This document shows, piece after piece, positions 50,490-59,482 of a stretch of 64,000 bases of DNA (positions are counted from its first letter, which is position 1; each line of letters opens with the position of its first letter). Made by a program: the position numbers and the translations under genes. The stretch is taken from positions 62,001 to 126,000 of the forward strand of contig CAVXLN010000018.1 of assembly GCA_963762435.1 (NCBI GenBank), in the 5' to 3' direction. The notes beneath the pieces are model-generated. The model was not told the origin of the DNA. It searched no databases and worked only from the letters and a program-made list of their open reading frames with translations. This DNA is from JAXDMU01 sp963762435. GTDB lineage: Bacteria; Pseudomonadota; Alphaproteobacteria; ATCC43930; CGMCC-115725.

Positions 50490-51866
50490 CTAGTTGCCCA
50501 CGCCCGGTCCGGCGGCCGGCCGGAAGCGGGCGAGGAAGCCGCTCACATGGGCCGCGACCTCCGCTTCCATCGTCGGCAGCCGCAGCGCCATCTTGCACAG
50601 GCTCGCCTGCATGCCGTTGGGTGGCTGCGCCGCCATCACGGCCCCGGCGCCGGGCAGGGGCTGGGTATCGGGCGCCTCGATCGATGGCAGCGCATCCAGC
50701 ATCGAGTAGTTATCGAGATCGAGGAGATGCATGAGATCGGGCGCCGCCGCGTCGCGCCCGGTCAGCGGGCCGCCGAGCCCGAAGATCTTGCGGACGGTCG
50801 CGATGACGGTCGAGTGGTCGAAGGGCAGCGTCGCGTCGGCCGGCGGCCGGGCGATCTTGCCCGGTTCCTTCAGGCAAGGCGAAACGATCACCGCCGGCAC
50901 CCGCACGCCGTAGCGGTCGAAGAGAAAGCCTTCAGGTGCCCAGCCCGGCGTCGGCGGCGGGGCTGCTGGCGGCGGCACATGGTCGAAGCAGCCGCCATGC
51001 TCGTCATAGGTCACGATGAGCAGCGTCTCGGGCCATTTCGGGCCTTGGCGCAGCGCATTGTAGATGGTGGCGATCAGTTGCTCACCGTAATGCACATTGT
51101 GCGGCGGGTGCTCGTCATTCGGGATGAGATTAAGCGGGCCGTCGGCGAAATAGCGCGGCTCGATGAAGCTGTAATTGGGCAGCGTGCCGGCCGCGGCATC
51201 CTTGGCGAACTCCGCCTCGAACAGGCGGAAATTCATGGCGCCCGATTCCCAGGCATTCTGCAGCGTCGCTGCCTGTGGCAGGTCGTGGAAATAGATCTTC
51301 CAGCTCTTGTTGCCCTCGTCGAGCAGCTCATAGATCGACTTCATCCGGAAGGGCAGCTTGTCCGGCTCGTTATTGATATGGCCGCCGGCCGTCGCGGTAT
51401 GGACGAAGCAGCGATTGGGCCAGGTCTGGCAGGGTGCGGAAGCGTGCCAACGGTCGGAGCAGGTGAAAGTGTCGGCCAGCGTGCTGATCACCGGCACCTG
51501 GTCCGGCGTGAAATAATGCATGACCGCGTCGGCCTGATGCGCCGGTCCCGTCTGCGCCTGATAGTTGACGACGAAGCCCTGCATTGTCGCCTGTCCCGCC
51601 GTATCACCGCCCGGCCCGAACAGCTGCGTATTCATGTCGGTGAAGAGCTCGCCCGGATCCGGGTCCGGGATCGACATGGTCGCCCGGTCGGTGCCCGGCC
51701 GGTTCCAGACCTTGACCAGATTGTCGTTGGGCGGGTTGGTCAGCGGGTTCGTCTCGGTCCCGTCCAGCCCGTCGAAATCGTCGCTCTTCGGCCTCAAGCT
51801 CCCCAGCATGCAGTCGAAGGAGCGATTCTCCAGCATCAGCACGATGACGTGGTTGATCTGGGCCAT
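50490..51866 (-). CDS. Phosphoesterase / phospholipase C-acid phosphatase family protein
   Basis: 458 residues from ATG 51866 (MAQINHVIVLMLENRSFD). The ENRSFD motif and VTYDEHGGCFDHV are the metal and nucleophile sites of the PLC/acid phosphatase superfamily, and RYGVRVPAVIVSP follows. There is no signal peptide, so it should be cytoplasmic, unlike most PLC homologues. It is the last gene of the DyP/P450 operon, 10 bases after the P450. Confidence 0.87.
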   Translation of the reverse strand: MAQINHVIVLMLENRSFDCMLGSLRPKSDDFDGLDGTETNPLTNPPNDNLVKVWNRPGTDRATMSIPDPDPGELFTDMNTQLFGPGGDTAGQATMQGFVVNYQAQTGPAHQADAVMHYFTPDQVPVISTLADTFTCSDRWHASAPCQTWPNRCFVHTATAGGHINNEPDKLPFRMKSIYELLDEGNKSWKIYFHDLPQAATLQNAWESGAMNFRLFEAEFAKDAAAGTLPNYSFIEPRYFADGPLNLIPNDEHPPHNVHYGEQLIATIYNALRQGPKWPETLLIVTYDEHGGCFDHVPPPAAPPPTPGWAPEGFLFDRYGVRVPAVIVSPCLKEPGKIARPPADATLPFDHSTVIATVRKIFGLGGPLTGRDAAAPDLMHLLDLDNYSMLDALPSIEAPDTQPLPGAGAVMAAQPPNGMQASLCKMALRLPTMEAEVAAHVSGFLARFRPAAGPGVGN

Positions 51867-51876
51867 GTTCCGCTCC

Positions 51877-53223
51877 TTACCGATCGAACTCCAACACCAG
51901 ATGCGCCGGGAACGGCGTGCCCGCCACATCGATCTGCCCGGCGGCGCCGCTGGCACGACGCAGATTCTTCTGTTGCAGCAGCGGCTTCAGCAGCGCCGGG
52001 ATGGCGGCCCGGTTGATATGCTGGCCGAAGCAGGTATGCATGCCATAGCCCCAGAGGATGTAGTCCTCCCAGGGCCGGTCGATGCGGAAGCTGTTCGGAT
52101 CAGGCAGCTCCAGCCGGTCGAACATGGCGGCGAGGTTGGCGGCGAAGACCATCGTGCCTTTTGGGATCTTGCGGGCGCGCAGCGTGTGCCGTGCCACCAC
52201 CGTATCGACTGTCGCGCGCCTTGGGATAACCGGATTGATCGGGTTGAAGCGCAGCGCCTCGAACAGATAGCGGCCGAGCAGCGCATCGTCGTCGGCACGT
52301 GCCGCCTGCTGGGCCCCCTCGAGCGCCTCCGGCCGGTCGAGCAGCTGGTCGAGCGCCTGGACGGACGCTCTCGAGATCGTCGGCACGGCACCGATGATAA
52401 GTCCGATGAGGTTGTTGCGGATACCGAGATCGTCCATCCCGGGCAACCCGGCCTGCCCCATGGCGATGCAGCGGCCGAGGATATCGTCCTTGCCCGTCGG
52501 CGTGGCCTTCCGCGCCGCGATCGCCTGGTCAAGATATGTCCGGGCGGATGCGGCATATGTCGCGGCCTTGGCATCGAGCCCGGCATCGGCGTTGAGATCG
52601 ATGAACAGGTACCAGAACAGCGTCGTGGTCCAGTCGATCATGATATGCTCGGACGGTCCCGGCGTGCCGAAATAGGATCCCAGGAGCCGCGCCGGCACCG
52701 GCAGGGTCAGGTCCTTCGGTACATCGATCCGGCCGGGCGAGGCCGCCACGATCGCGGCCGCTTCTGCCGCCACGAACGGCGCCACGATCGCGGGCACATC
52801 GTCGCGCCTGACCGCGATCCGCATGTTCGAGGTGTCGCGCGTATAGGCGGGCGAATCCTGTTCGCCGAGGAAGAAGTTGGAGCCCGCGGTGATCAGGGTC
52901 ATGCGCGGGCCATAGACGACCTCGAAATCCTCGTTGCGATCGAGCACTTCGCGGACATCGCCATAGCGCGCCACCAGCGCCGAACCCGTATTGTCATAAG
53001 ATGTCACGAATTTCTGGCCGATCACCAGGTTGGGCAGCCAGCTGCGGGAAAAGGTGAAGAGAAGCCGCAGCCCGTCAGCCGAGGTGAGCTTCGCCGTCAG
53101 TCGGTCTTTCAGCGTCCCGGCACCGCTGAGGCTCTCGAGCCCGAGGCCGATCAGCTGGAACAGTGCCGCCAGCCCGTCGAAGAAGATGAGCACGCGGATC
53201 GCGAGGGCCGAGAAGAAGTTCAT
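51877..53223 (-). CDS. Cytochrome P450 with N-terminal membrane segment
   Basis: 448 residues from ATG 53223. Residues 3-30 are hydrophobic, an unusual membrane anchor for a bacterial P450. The K-helix ExxR is EALR (322-325) and the heme loop is WGYGMHTCFGQH with Cys398. The I-helix reads IIGAVPTIS (276-284), so the usual acidic residue before Thr is Pro281. No ferredoxin or reductase gene is nearby. These fit a peroxide-using or hydroperoxide-processing P450. It overlaps the DyP peroxidase stop (ATGA). Confidence 0.9.
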   Translation of the reverse strand: MNFFSALAIRVLIFFDGLAALFQLIGLGLESLSGAGTLKDRLTAKLTSADGLRLLFTFSRSWLPNLVIGQKFVTSYDNTGSALVARYGDVREVLDRNEDFEVVYGPRMTLITAGSNFFLGEQDSPAYTRDTSNMRIAVRRDDVPAIVAPFVAAEAAAIVAASPGRIDVPKDLTLPVPARLLGSYFGTPGPSEHIMIDWTTTLFWYLFIDLNADAGLDAKAATYAASARTYLDQAIAARKATPTGKDDILGRCIAMGQAGLPGMDDLGIRNNLIGLIIGAVPTISRASVQALDQLLDRPEALEGAQQAARADDDALLGRYLFEALRFNPINPVIPRRATVDTVVARHTLRARKIPKGTMVFAANLAAMFDRLELPDPNSFRIDRPWEDYILWGYGMHTCFGQHINRAAIPALLKPLLQQKNLRRASGAAGQIDVAGTPFPAHLVLEFDR

Positions 53224-54839
53224 GTCGGATCGACCGTACCCATCGCGATCATCCGCAGCGCCGTCATGCTCGGGATGAAGAAATATTCGCCGCCGCGCGT
53301 CTCGACGAAGGTCGGCGGCTTGTCGCAGATGAAGGGCGGCTTGCCGGTCTTGGGATCGGACGCGATGACATATTTGGCGTCGGGCGCGTGGAACCCCACG
53401 AGCGGGCAGGTATCGTTGCCGACATTGAAATCGAGCCCGTACTCCATCCATTGCTGCTGCACGAACTCGAACTGCCGGAACAGGCTGGCGCAAAGGGCGA
53501 GGAAGATGATGCCCTGCTCGCCGTCGGGTGCGGCACTGAGGTCGGCTGCGCCATAGGGCAGGCCACGGCGCAGGATGCGCCGGCGGTTGTTCAGCACCGA
53601 GCCGTTCCAATCCTTGGGATCGGTCGAGCTGCCGGTCGGATCGAGCGCGTCGCGCGGATTGGCCCGGCGCATATGGGCCGCGACCGGGCATCTGAGCCCG
53701 TCGGGATCGGTCCGGTACTTGAAGTTGACATATTCCTGGCTGATCTCGGCGAGCGCCTTCTTGTCCTGGGATTTCGCCGCTGCCGCCTCGCGCTGCTGAA
53801 AGGCCAGCCAATCCTCGAAGGTGGGGGCGGCCATCAGCGGCACGCCGTCCGACCAGCGGCCGGAGATCTTGGCCATGAGGATCTCGCGCGCGGCATCGAG
53901 ATCCGACAGCCCCATGACCCGGGCATAGGTTGCCGCCGTCTCCGCGATATAGGTCTCGAACGCGCCGACATTCTCCTGCAGCTTGCGATAGGCCATGAAG
54001 GTGCCGTTGCGGACGAATTCGGGCGGCAGCAGCCCGCCCGGCATCTCCTGCGCCTCGTCGGGATGGCCCAGCAGGAACTCGCCGGTGGCAAGCGGCGCCC
54101 AGCTCTGATCGGGCATGATCTTGCCGCCGCCGATCGCCTTCGCCTTGACCTCGTTCGCGGGATATTGCCCGACGAAGACCGGGTCGCCGAAGCCGTCGGT
54201 GAAGCCCAGATGCTCCTTGGGCGTCGGCGCCATGGTGCCGTCCGCCTGTTTCACCAGGATCGCGCTGGCATCCTGATAAAGCGCGTTCGACCGGCCGTTG
54301 CCGGCCAAAACCTTGACCTTGCCGCCGGATTTGTCGGCAAGCGCCGTGATCTGCGCCGTCATTGCATCGAGTGCCGGGGAGGGATTGCCGTCCGGCTGCA
54401 TCTGCGCATTCAGCGACACGAGCAGATGGACCCTGGTGTCGCCTGCCGAGTTCTGCCAGATGGCGTCCCAGCACTCCTGCTTGCTGCGGCCATTGAGGTC
54501 GCCCAGGATGTTGGCGCGCGCCGCCATGCCGTCGATGAATTCGGGCGGCATATGGGCGAGCGTGTTGGTCGGCAGCTCCAGCGCCACCAGCCCATAGAAG
54601 GTGAAGGCCAGATTCGCCGCCACCTCGGGCCGCGGCTGGATCACCTCGCCCGGATAGGATTCCTTCGATTCCCAGCGCGTTGCCGTCGTGATCAGCGGCA
54701 GCAGCGACCAGACGAAGGCGCGCCCGGCCGCTCCGTCCGCGACATGGAAGAAGATGTAGCGCGCCTTGGGAAAGCCCTGCCGGCCATAGGGCCGCAGGAT
54801 GTTGCCCTGGATGTCGGCGAGATCGAGAATCCGGCTCAT
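53220..54839 (-). CDS. Dyp-type peroxidase
   Basis: 539 residues, longer than simple EfeB-type DyPs. GFTDGFGDP (212-220) carries the catalytic Asp of the GxxDG motif, CPVAAHMRRANPR gives the proximal heme His (H389), and RRILRRGLPYG supplies the distal Arg. No Tat or Sec signal is seen, so it should be cytoplasmic or membrane-associated. It uses hydrogen peroxide to oxidise dyes, phenols or lipids. Coupled by overlap to genes on both sides. Confidence 0.93.
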   Translation of the reverse strand: MSRILDLADIQGNILRPYGRQGFPKARYIFFHVADGAAGRAFVWSLLPLITTATRWESKESYPGEVIQPRPEVAANLAFTFYGLVALELPTNTLAHMPPEFIDGMAARANILGDLNGRSKQECWDAIWQNSAGDTRVHLLVSLNAQMQPDGNPSPALDAMTAQITALADKSGGKVKVLAGNGRSNALYQDASAILVKQADGTMAPTPKEHLGFTDGFGDPVFVGQYPANEVKAKAIGGGKIMPDQSWAPLATGEFLLGHPDEAQEMPGGLLPPEFVRNGTFMAYRKLQENVGAFETYIAETAATYARVMGLSDLDAAREILMAKISGRWSDGVPLMAAPTFEDWLAFQQREAAAAKSQDKKALAEISQEYVNFKYRTDPDGLRCPVAAHMRRANPRDALDPTGSSTDPKDWNGSVLNNRRRILRRGLPYGAADLSAAPDGEQGIIFLALCASLFRQFEFVQQQWMEYGLDFNVGNDTCPLVGFHAPDAKYVIASDPKTGKPPFICDKPPTFVETRGGEYFFIPSMTALRMIAMGTVDPT

Positions 54840-55798
54840 GACGGGATCACCTCCGGCGTGCGGACGACACCGGGCGGCTGGGTCGGTCCAGTCGGATCGT
54901 CGGGTTTGTGATCGGCCAGGAACTTGCCGAACCGCTCATGCAGTGCGGCATCGTCGAGCCCCTGGGTCTCGATCGCGAAGCGCGTGAAGCGCTGCTGTAG
55001 ATAAAGCGATTTCAGCACCGAAAGCAGGTCGGAATGCGGTGCGGCGGGGAAGGGCATCTGGCCCTTCTGCATGATCATCACATAGGCCGCGACGAGGGCC
55101 ACGATGATTGTGCCGATCAGCGCCGTCACGACGGCACAGCCCCACGGCACGCCGGCGCCGATCATCGCCCAGCCGGCGATCACGCCCAGGACCACCACGA
55201 AGACCGCCATCCCGATCAGCGTGTTCAGGATCGAGGTCAGTGGCGGCGCCTCGGTCCAATAATCATTGAACGGCATGGTCGTCTCGACCTGGCAGCCGAC
55301 GATGTAGTCGGCGAAGCTCGCCCCATCCCGCACCTGGCCGAAGCCCACGCAATAGCGGAAGACCGCCGTGAGCTCCGCCTCCATCAAGTGCCACAGCTCG
55401 GCCAGGTAGGCCTTCACCTCGGCCGGATCGCCGCTGGCCGCATCGAAATCGATCGCGAGCATCAGAAAGGGCGTGGTCAGCCGGTCAAAGGGCAGCGGCA
55501 GGACGGGATTGGGGCCGAGCAGCGCGATCGCCAGCGCATTCTCCGGATCGCGGCCGTTATAGATCGTGTCGTTGAGGACCGCGAACCGGGCGAAATGGGT
55601 CCGGGTCGAGCGCGCGAACGGGCTGCCCAGATGCAGCCATTCGGTCGCCTCGGTCTGGCGCGCGGTCGGCAAAGTCGCCAGGGCCGATTGCACCATATGG
55701 ACGGCCGAGCTCCTCAAGCCGTCATGTTCGACCAGTCGCTGGGTCTCGATCGGGGCCAGCACGGTCAGGAAATAATGGCCCCCGTCGAAATTGGGCAT
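54836..55798 (-). CDS. Uncharacterised membrane protein of the DyP/P450 operon
   Basis: 320 residues from ATG 55798 (MPNFDGGHYFLTVLAP). The N-terminal 180 residues are soluble and contain THFARFAVL (67-75) and LAIDFDAASGD (114-124). Two membrane segments follow (about 192-215 and 218-243), then a cytoplasmic tail. The HFAR motif followed by a DF/NF strand also appears in the first gene of the operon. No known enzyme motif was found. Confidence 0.75.
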   Translation of the reverse strand: MPNFDGGHYFLTVLAPIETQRLVEHDGLRSSAVHMVQSALATLPTARQTEATEWLHLGSPFARSTRTHFARFAVLNDTIYNGRDPENALAIALLGPNPVLPLPFDRLTTPFLMLAIDFDAASGDPAEVKAYLAELWHLMEAELTAVFRYCVGFGQVRDGASFADYIVGCQVETTMPFNDYWTEAPPLTSILNTLIGMAVFVVVLGVIAGWAMIGAGVPWGCAVVTALIGTIIVALVAAYVMIMQKGQMPFPAAPHSDLLSVLKSLYLQQRFTRFAIETQGLDDAALHERFGKFLADHKPDDPTGPTQPPGVVRTPEVIPS

Positions 55799-55856
55799 GC
55801 GACGCTCCCCAAAAAGGCAAAAAGCAACGGAAAGATGCTTGAGCGGCCGGGTATCA

Positions 55857-56570
55857 ATGCTTCCGGTACGGGCTCGGCGGCCGCCAGGCCAGCGCCGTCG
55901 GCTCCGGCGTCGCCGGCCTGCCCTTGCCCCAGATGGCGTCCACGAAGGGGGCCCGGTTGAGGGCGGCATTCTGGGCGTCGAGGCTCGCTTCCGGCGCAAA
56001 GCCGGGCGAGCCCAGATCGTTCTGGATGGCGAGGAGAGCGGTCTGATAGGCCGTCGCGAACTCCGCAATCGTCGCGACCGGATATGCGGCCGCCAGCGCG
56101 CGCAGCTGGGCTGCGACCCGAAGGGCGGCTTTCACGTCGCGCTGCGCCGAACCGGGCGTCGCGTTGTAATAGTAATTACAAGTGAACTGATTGAAGCGGA
56201 TATAGTCCTTGAACGGCGTGATCGGGATCGATCCCGGAAATTTCGTGCTCGAATACCAGAAAAGATTGAGCCCGTTCGGAATCCCGTCGGCGAAGGCGTC
56301 GATATACTGGTCCCAGGTGCCGTTGAAGTTGCTGCAGAACAGCATGTAGTCGTTGGCCAGATGCTGCTTACCCTGGCCCATGTCGGGCCACTGGTCGCGC
56401 TTGATCATGACCCAGCGCGCGAAATGGATGAGCGACAGGCCCAGCAGCCCGGCCAGATTCTCCGGCAGCGCGCGCGACGCCATGAACAGGAAGCGGTTGA
56501 TCCAGGTCTTCCAAGGCTTCATCGGCGTGATAACATTCATGCCGTAAGCCTTGCCGGCGACATTCGACAT
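55857..56570 (-). CDS. Uncharacterised protein, first gene of the DyP/P450 operon
   Basis: 237 residues from ATG 56570. Residues 28-48 are moderately hydrophobic. SLIHFARWVMI (46-56) and MLFCSNFNGTWDQYIDAF (76-93) resemble the HFAR/DF pattern of its neighbour. The segment FNQFTCNYYYNATPG is rich in aromatic residues. No signal peptide is evident. I do not recognise the family. The 58-base gap to the next gene fits one transcript. Confidence 0.75.
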
Positions 56571-56899
56571 CGCAGTCCCCCTGAGCGTTGGGCGAGCTTA
56601 GGACTCCCCAAATTCAGCCTCGCGCCCGGTTTCCCGAGCGAGCCTGACCCCGAATGTGCCGCTCTCTCTTGGCTGCACGCCCCCACGTGCAACTTCAAGA
56701 TGATAGCGGAAGCCGTCCTCTTAGGCGAGGTAGAAAGGATGGCAGGGAGGTTCGAGCCAGGCTTGCTTCCAGCTTGGCGCCCGGCGATGCGGCGCGCCTA
56801 ATTTTTAGGCAGAAATCGGCCGGAACAGGGCACCGTCATCGGCTTGGCCGTGGCATAGGGCTTGCTGACCGGAGCTGTACCCACTTCCTGGCCGGTTTC
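56571..56899. promoter_or_regulatory. Divergent intergenic region between the DyP operon and the ABC importer
   Basis: 329 bases with no convincing gene. GCCTAA-TTT-TTAGGC (56796-56810) is a perfect 6+6 dyad, about 90 bases before the ABC ATPase start, and is the one clear regulatory candidate. I cannot place -10/-35 boxes with confidence. Confidence 0.5.
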
Positions 56900-57700
56900 A
56901 TGCTCGCCCCCACACCGAAGTTAGCGCTTCGCGACATCAAGAAGTCCTTTCCCGCCCGCTCCGGCCCCGTCCGCGTGCTCGACGGCTTGAGCTTCGACAT
57001 CCTCGATGGCGATTTCGTCAGCATCATCGGCCCGTCGGGCTGCGGCAAGACGACGATCTTCAACATCATCGCCGGCCTCGTCGGCCCCGACAGCGGCACG
57101 CTGACCTATGAGGGGCAACCGATCGCGGGATTGCGCGGCCGGGTCGGCTACATGATGCAGAAGGATCTGCTGCTGCCTTGGCGCACTGTCCTCGACAATG
57201 TCGTCCTCGGGCTCGAGGTGCGCGGCGTCGATCCGCGGGAGGCGCGCGACCGGGCGCGGAAATATCTTTCGGAATACGGGCTCTCGGGCTTCGAGACGGC
57301 CTATCCGCGCGCCCTCTCGGGCGGCATGCGCCAGCGCGCGGCCTTGATCCGCACCCTCATCACCGATCCCGACATCCTGCTGCTCGACGAGCCTTTCTCG
57401 GCCCTCGACTACCAGACCCGCCTCTATCTCGAAGGCGTGCTGATGCAGGCGGTAGCCGAGTTCAAGAAGACGGTGGTGCTCGTCACCCACGATATCGACG
57501 AGGCCGTGGCGCTCTCGCGCCGCGTCGTCGTGCTCAATCAGCGGCCGACCACGGTCAAGGCGGTCTACGATATCGACATCCGTGAGCATTCCCCGATCGG
57601 CGCCCGCAGCGATCCGAAATTCTCGGGGTATTTCAAAAGCCTGTGCAGCGAGCTCGAGATCCAGACCGGCCAGGCCGCGAGCCAAAAGGTGCCGGCATGA
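56900..57700 (+). CDS. ABC transporter ATP-binding protein (TauB/SsuB-like)
   Basis: 266 residues from ATG 56900. Walker A GPSGCGKTT (44-52), Q-loop MMQKDLLLPW, signature LSGGMRQRA and Walker B ILLLDEPFSALD are all intact. It is of the type driving nitrate, sulfonate or taurine importers. The upstream ATG 56654 is rejected because homology starts at 56900. Its stop overlaps the permease start. Confidence 0.94.
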   Translation: MLAPTPKLALRDIKKSFPARSGPVRVLDGLSFDILDGDFVSIIGPSGCGKTTIFNIIAGLVGPDSGTLTYEGQPIAGLRGRVGYMMQKDLLLPWRTVLDNVVLGLEVRGVDPREARDRARKYLSEYGLSGFETAYPRALSGGMRQRAALIRTLITDPDILLLDEPFSALDYQTRLYLEGVLMQAVAEFKKTVVLVTHDIDEAVALSRRVVVLNQRPTTVKAVYDIDIREHSPIGARSDPKFSGYFKSLCSELEIQTGQAASQKVPA

Positions 57701-58485
57701 GCGCCGACACGCCCTTCGGCCGCACCGCGATCCAACTGGCGCTGGTGCTGGGCATCCTGCTGTTCTGGGAATTGGGCGTGCGCGCCGGTCTCGTCTCGGG
57801 CTTCCTCATGGGCTCGCCCAGCGGGATCCTGGCCTATGGTTGGACGGTGATCGCCAACGGCTCGCTCTTCTACGATATCTGGATCACCCTCTATAAATCG
57901 ATCCTGGGCTTCGTGATCGGCACGGCGGTCGGATCCTTCCTCGGCCTCACCCTCTGGTACTCGCGCTTCGTCGCCCGCACGGTCGAGCCGCTGATCGTGG
58001 CCTTCAACTCCGTGCCCAAGATCGCCTTCGCGCCGATCATCATCCTGTGGTTCGGCACCGGCCTTTCCTCCAAGGTGGCGCTCGCCATCTCGCTGACCGC
58101 GATCGTGGCGCTCATCGCGGCATATCAGGCCGCCAAGGAGGCCGATCCGGACCTGCTCTCGCTGATGCTGACCTTGGGCGCCTCCAAGAACCAGATCTTC
58201 TACAAGATCGTCATTCCGTCGGCGCTGCCCGGCATCATCGCCACTTTCCGCATCAATGTGGGCTTCGGCCTCGTCGGCGCCGTGGTCGGCGAGTTCATCT
58301 CGTCCCAGCGCGGCTTGGGCCACATGGTCTTCACCGCCTCCAGCTTCTACGACCTCAACACGGTCTGGCTCGGCCTCTTCACCCTCATGGGCATCGGCTT
58401 CGTCCTCTATTTCGTCATCGATTTGATCGAGCGGCGGATGCTGCCCTGGAAGCTCGACCAGCACCGTACCGAACTGCATGTTTAG
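57697..58485 (+). CDS. ABC transporter permease (TauC/SsuC-like)
   Basis: 262 residues, six membrane segments. The EAA-type coupling loop appears as LSLMLTLGASKNQIFYKIVIPSA, split here as ASKNQIFYKIVIP near residues 160-175. Overlaps the ATPase gene by ATGA and is 15 bases before the binding-protein gene. Confidence 0.93.
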   Translation: MSADTPFGRTAIQLALVLGILLFWELGVRAGLVSGFLMGSPSGILAYGWTVIANGSLFYDIWITLYKSILGFVIGTAVGSFLGLTLWYSRFVARTVEPLIVAFNSVPKIAFAPIIILWFGTGLSSKVALAISLTAIVALIAAYQAAKEADPDLLSLMLTLGASKNQIFYKIVIPSALPGIIATFRINVGFGLVGAVVGEFISSQRGLGHMVFTASSFYDLNTVWLGLFTLMGIGFVLYFVIDLIERRMLPWKLDQHRTELHV

Positions 58486-58500
58486 CGAAGGGAATTTCCA

Positions 58501-59469
58501 ATGTTGAAACCTGCCTCGATGCTGGCGCTGGCCCTCGCCGCCCTCGGTCTCGTGACATCGCCGGCCCGGGCCGAGAATGCCAAGGCCACGATCTCCCAGG
58601 CCTTCCAGTCGATGCTCTATCTGCCGCTCTATGTCGGCCTCGACGAGGGCTTCTTCACCAAGGAGGGGCTCGATCTCACCAAGGAGACGGCGGGTGCGCC
58701 CTCGACGGCCCTTTCGGCCGTGCTTTCCGGCAGTGCCCAATTCTCGCTTCATGGCCCGGAATGGTCGGCGATCGCCGCATCCAAGGGGGCGCCCGTCGAG
58801 ATCATCGCCAATGTCGTGAATGGGGCGGCCGTCTGGATCGCCACGACCCCGGACTTTCCCTTCACCTCGATCCAGGACATCAAGGGCCAGACGGTCGTGA
58901 CCGGCCAGATGCCGACGACCAGCACCTCGCTGTTCCTCAAGCTCCTGAAGGAGAACGGGCTCGATGGCGACAAGGATGTGACGATGCTGCAGGTGCCGAT
59001 CGGCTCCGAGATCGGCCCGTTCGTCGCCGGCCAGGGCAAGGTCGCGGTCATGTACGAGCCGGGCCTCGACCAGGCCGTCGCCAAGGGCATGAAGGTCGTG
59101 CTGGGCTTCCCCAAGCTCTATGGCGCCTATGAATTCTCCGCCATCACCGCGCGCAAGGATGTCGATCCGGGTTTGGCGCAGAAGCTGGCGAACGGGCTCG
59201 AGGCCGCCATGCGCTACATCCGCAGCGACGAGGCCGGCACCGTCGCCATCGCCAAGAAGGAATTCCCGACCCTCGACCCCGCTGTGGTCGAGGCCGCGGT
59301 CAAGCGCATGATCGCCGAGAATGTCTATCCGCCTAGCGTCGAGATCACGCCGGCGGCCTTGAAGCTCGGCCTCGACACCCAGATCGCGCTCGGCAACCTC
59401 CAGGCCCAGCCGGATTTCGCGAGCTTCGTCGCCAGCCAGTATTTCGAGAAGGCGGTCGCCGTGAAGTGA
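58501..59469 (+). CDS. ABC transporter substrate-binding protein (NMT1/TauA/SsuA-like)
   Basis: 322 residues with a signal peptide ending SPARA (about residue 24). LYLPLYVGLDEGFFTKEGL is the NMT1/SsuA-type opening and GQMPTTSTSLFLKLL lines the ligand cleft. Substrate may be a sulfonate, nitrate or thiamine precursor. No sulfonate monooxygenase is adjacent. Confidence 0.92.
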   Translation: MLKPASMLALALAALGLVTSPARAENAKATISQAFQSMLYLPLYVGLDEGFFTKEGLDLTKETAGAPSTALSAVLSGSAQFSLHGPEWSAIAASKGAPVEIIANVVNGAAVWIATTPDFPFTSIQDIKGQTVVTGQMPTTSTSLFLKLLKENGLDGDKDVTMLQVPIGSEIGPFVAGQGKVAVMYEPGLDQAVAKGMKVVLGFPKLYGAYEFSAITARKDVDPGLAQKLANGLEAAMRYIRSDEAGTVAIAKKEFPTLDPAVVEAAVKRMIAENVYPPSVEITPAALKLGLDTQIALGNLQAQPDFASFVASQYFEKAVAVK

Positions 59470-59482
59470 CCCGTCTTCCCGG

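Noticed and set aside
51877..54474. 865-codon minus-strand ORF spanning the P450 and part of the DyP gene
   Set aside because: The N-terminal 400 codons are out of frame with the DyP gene. Only the part from 53223 is real (the P450).
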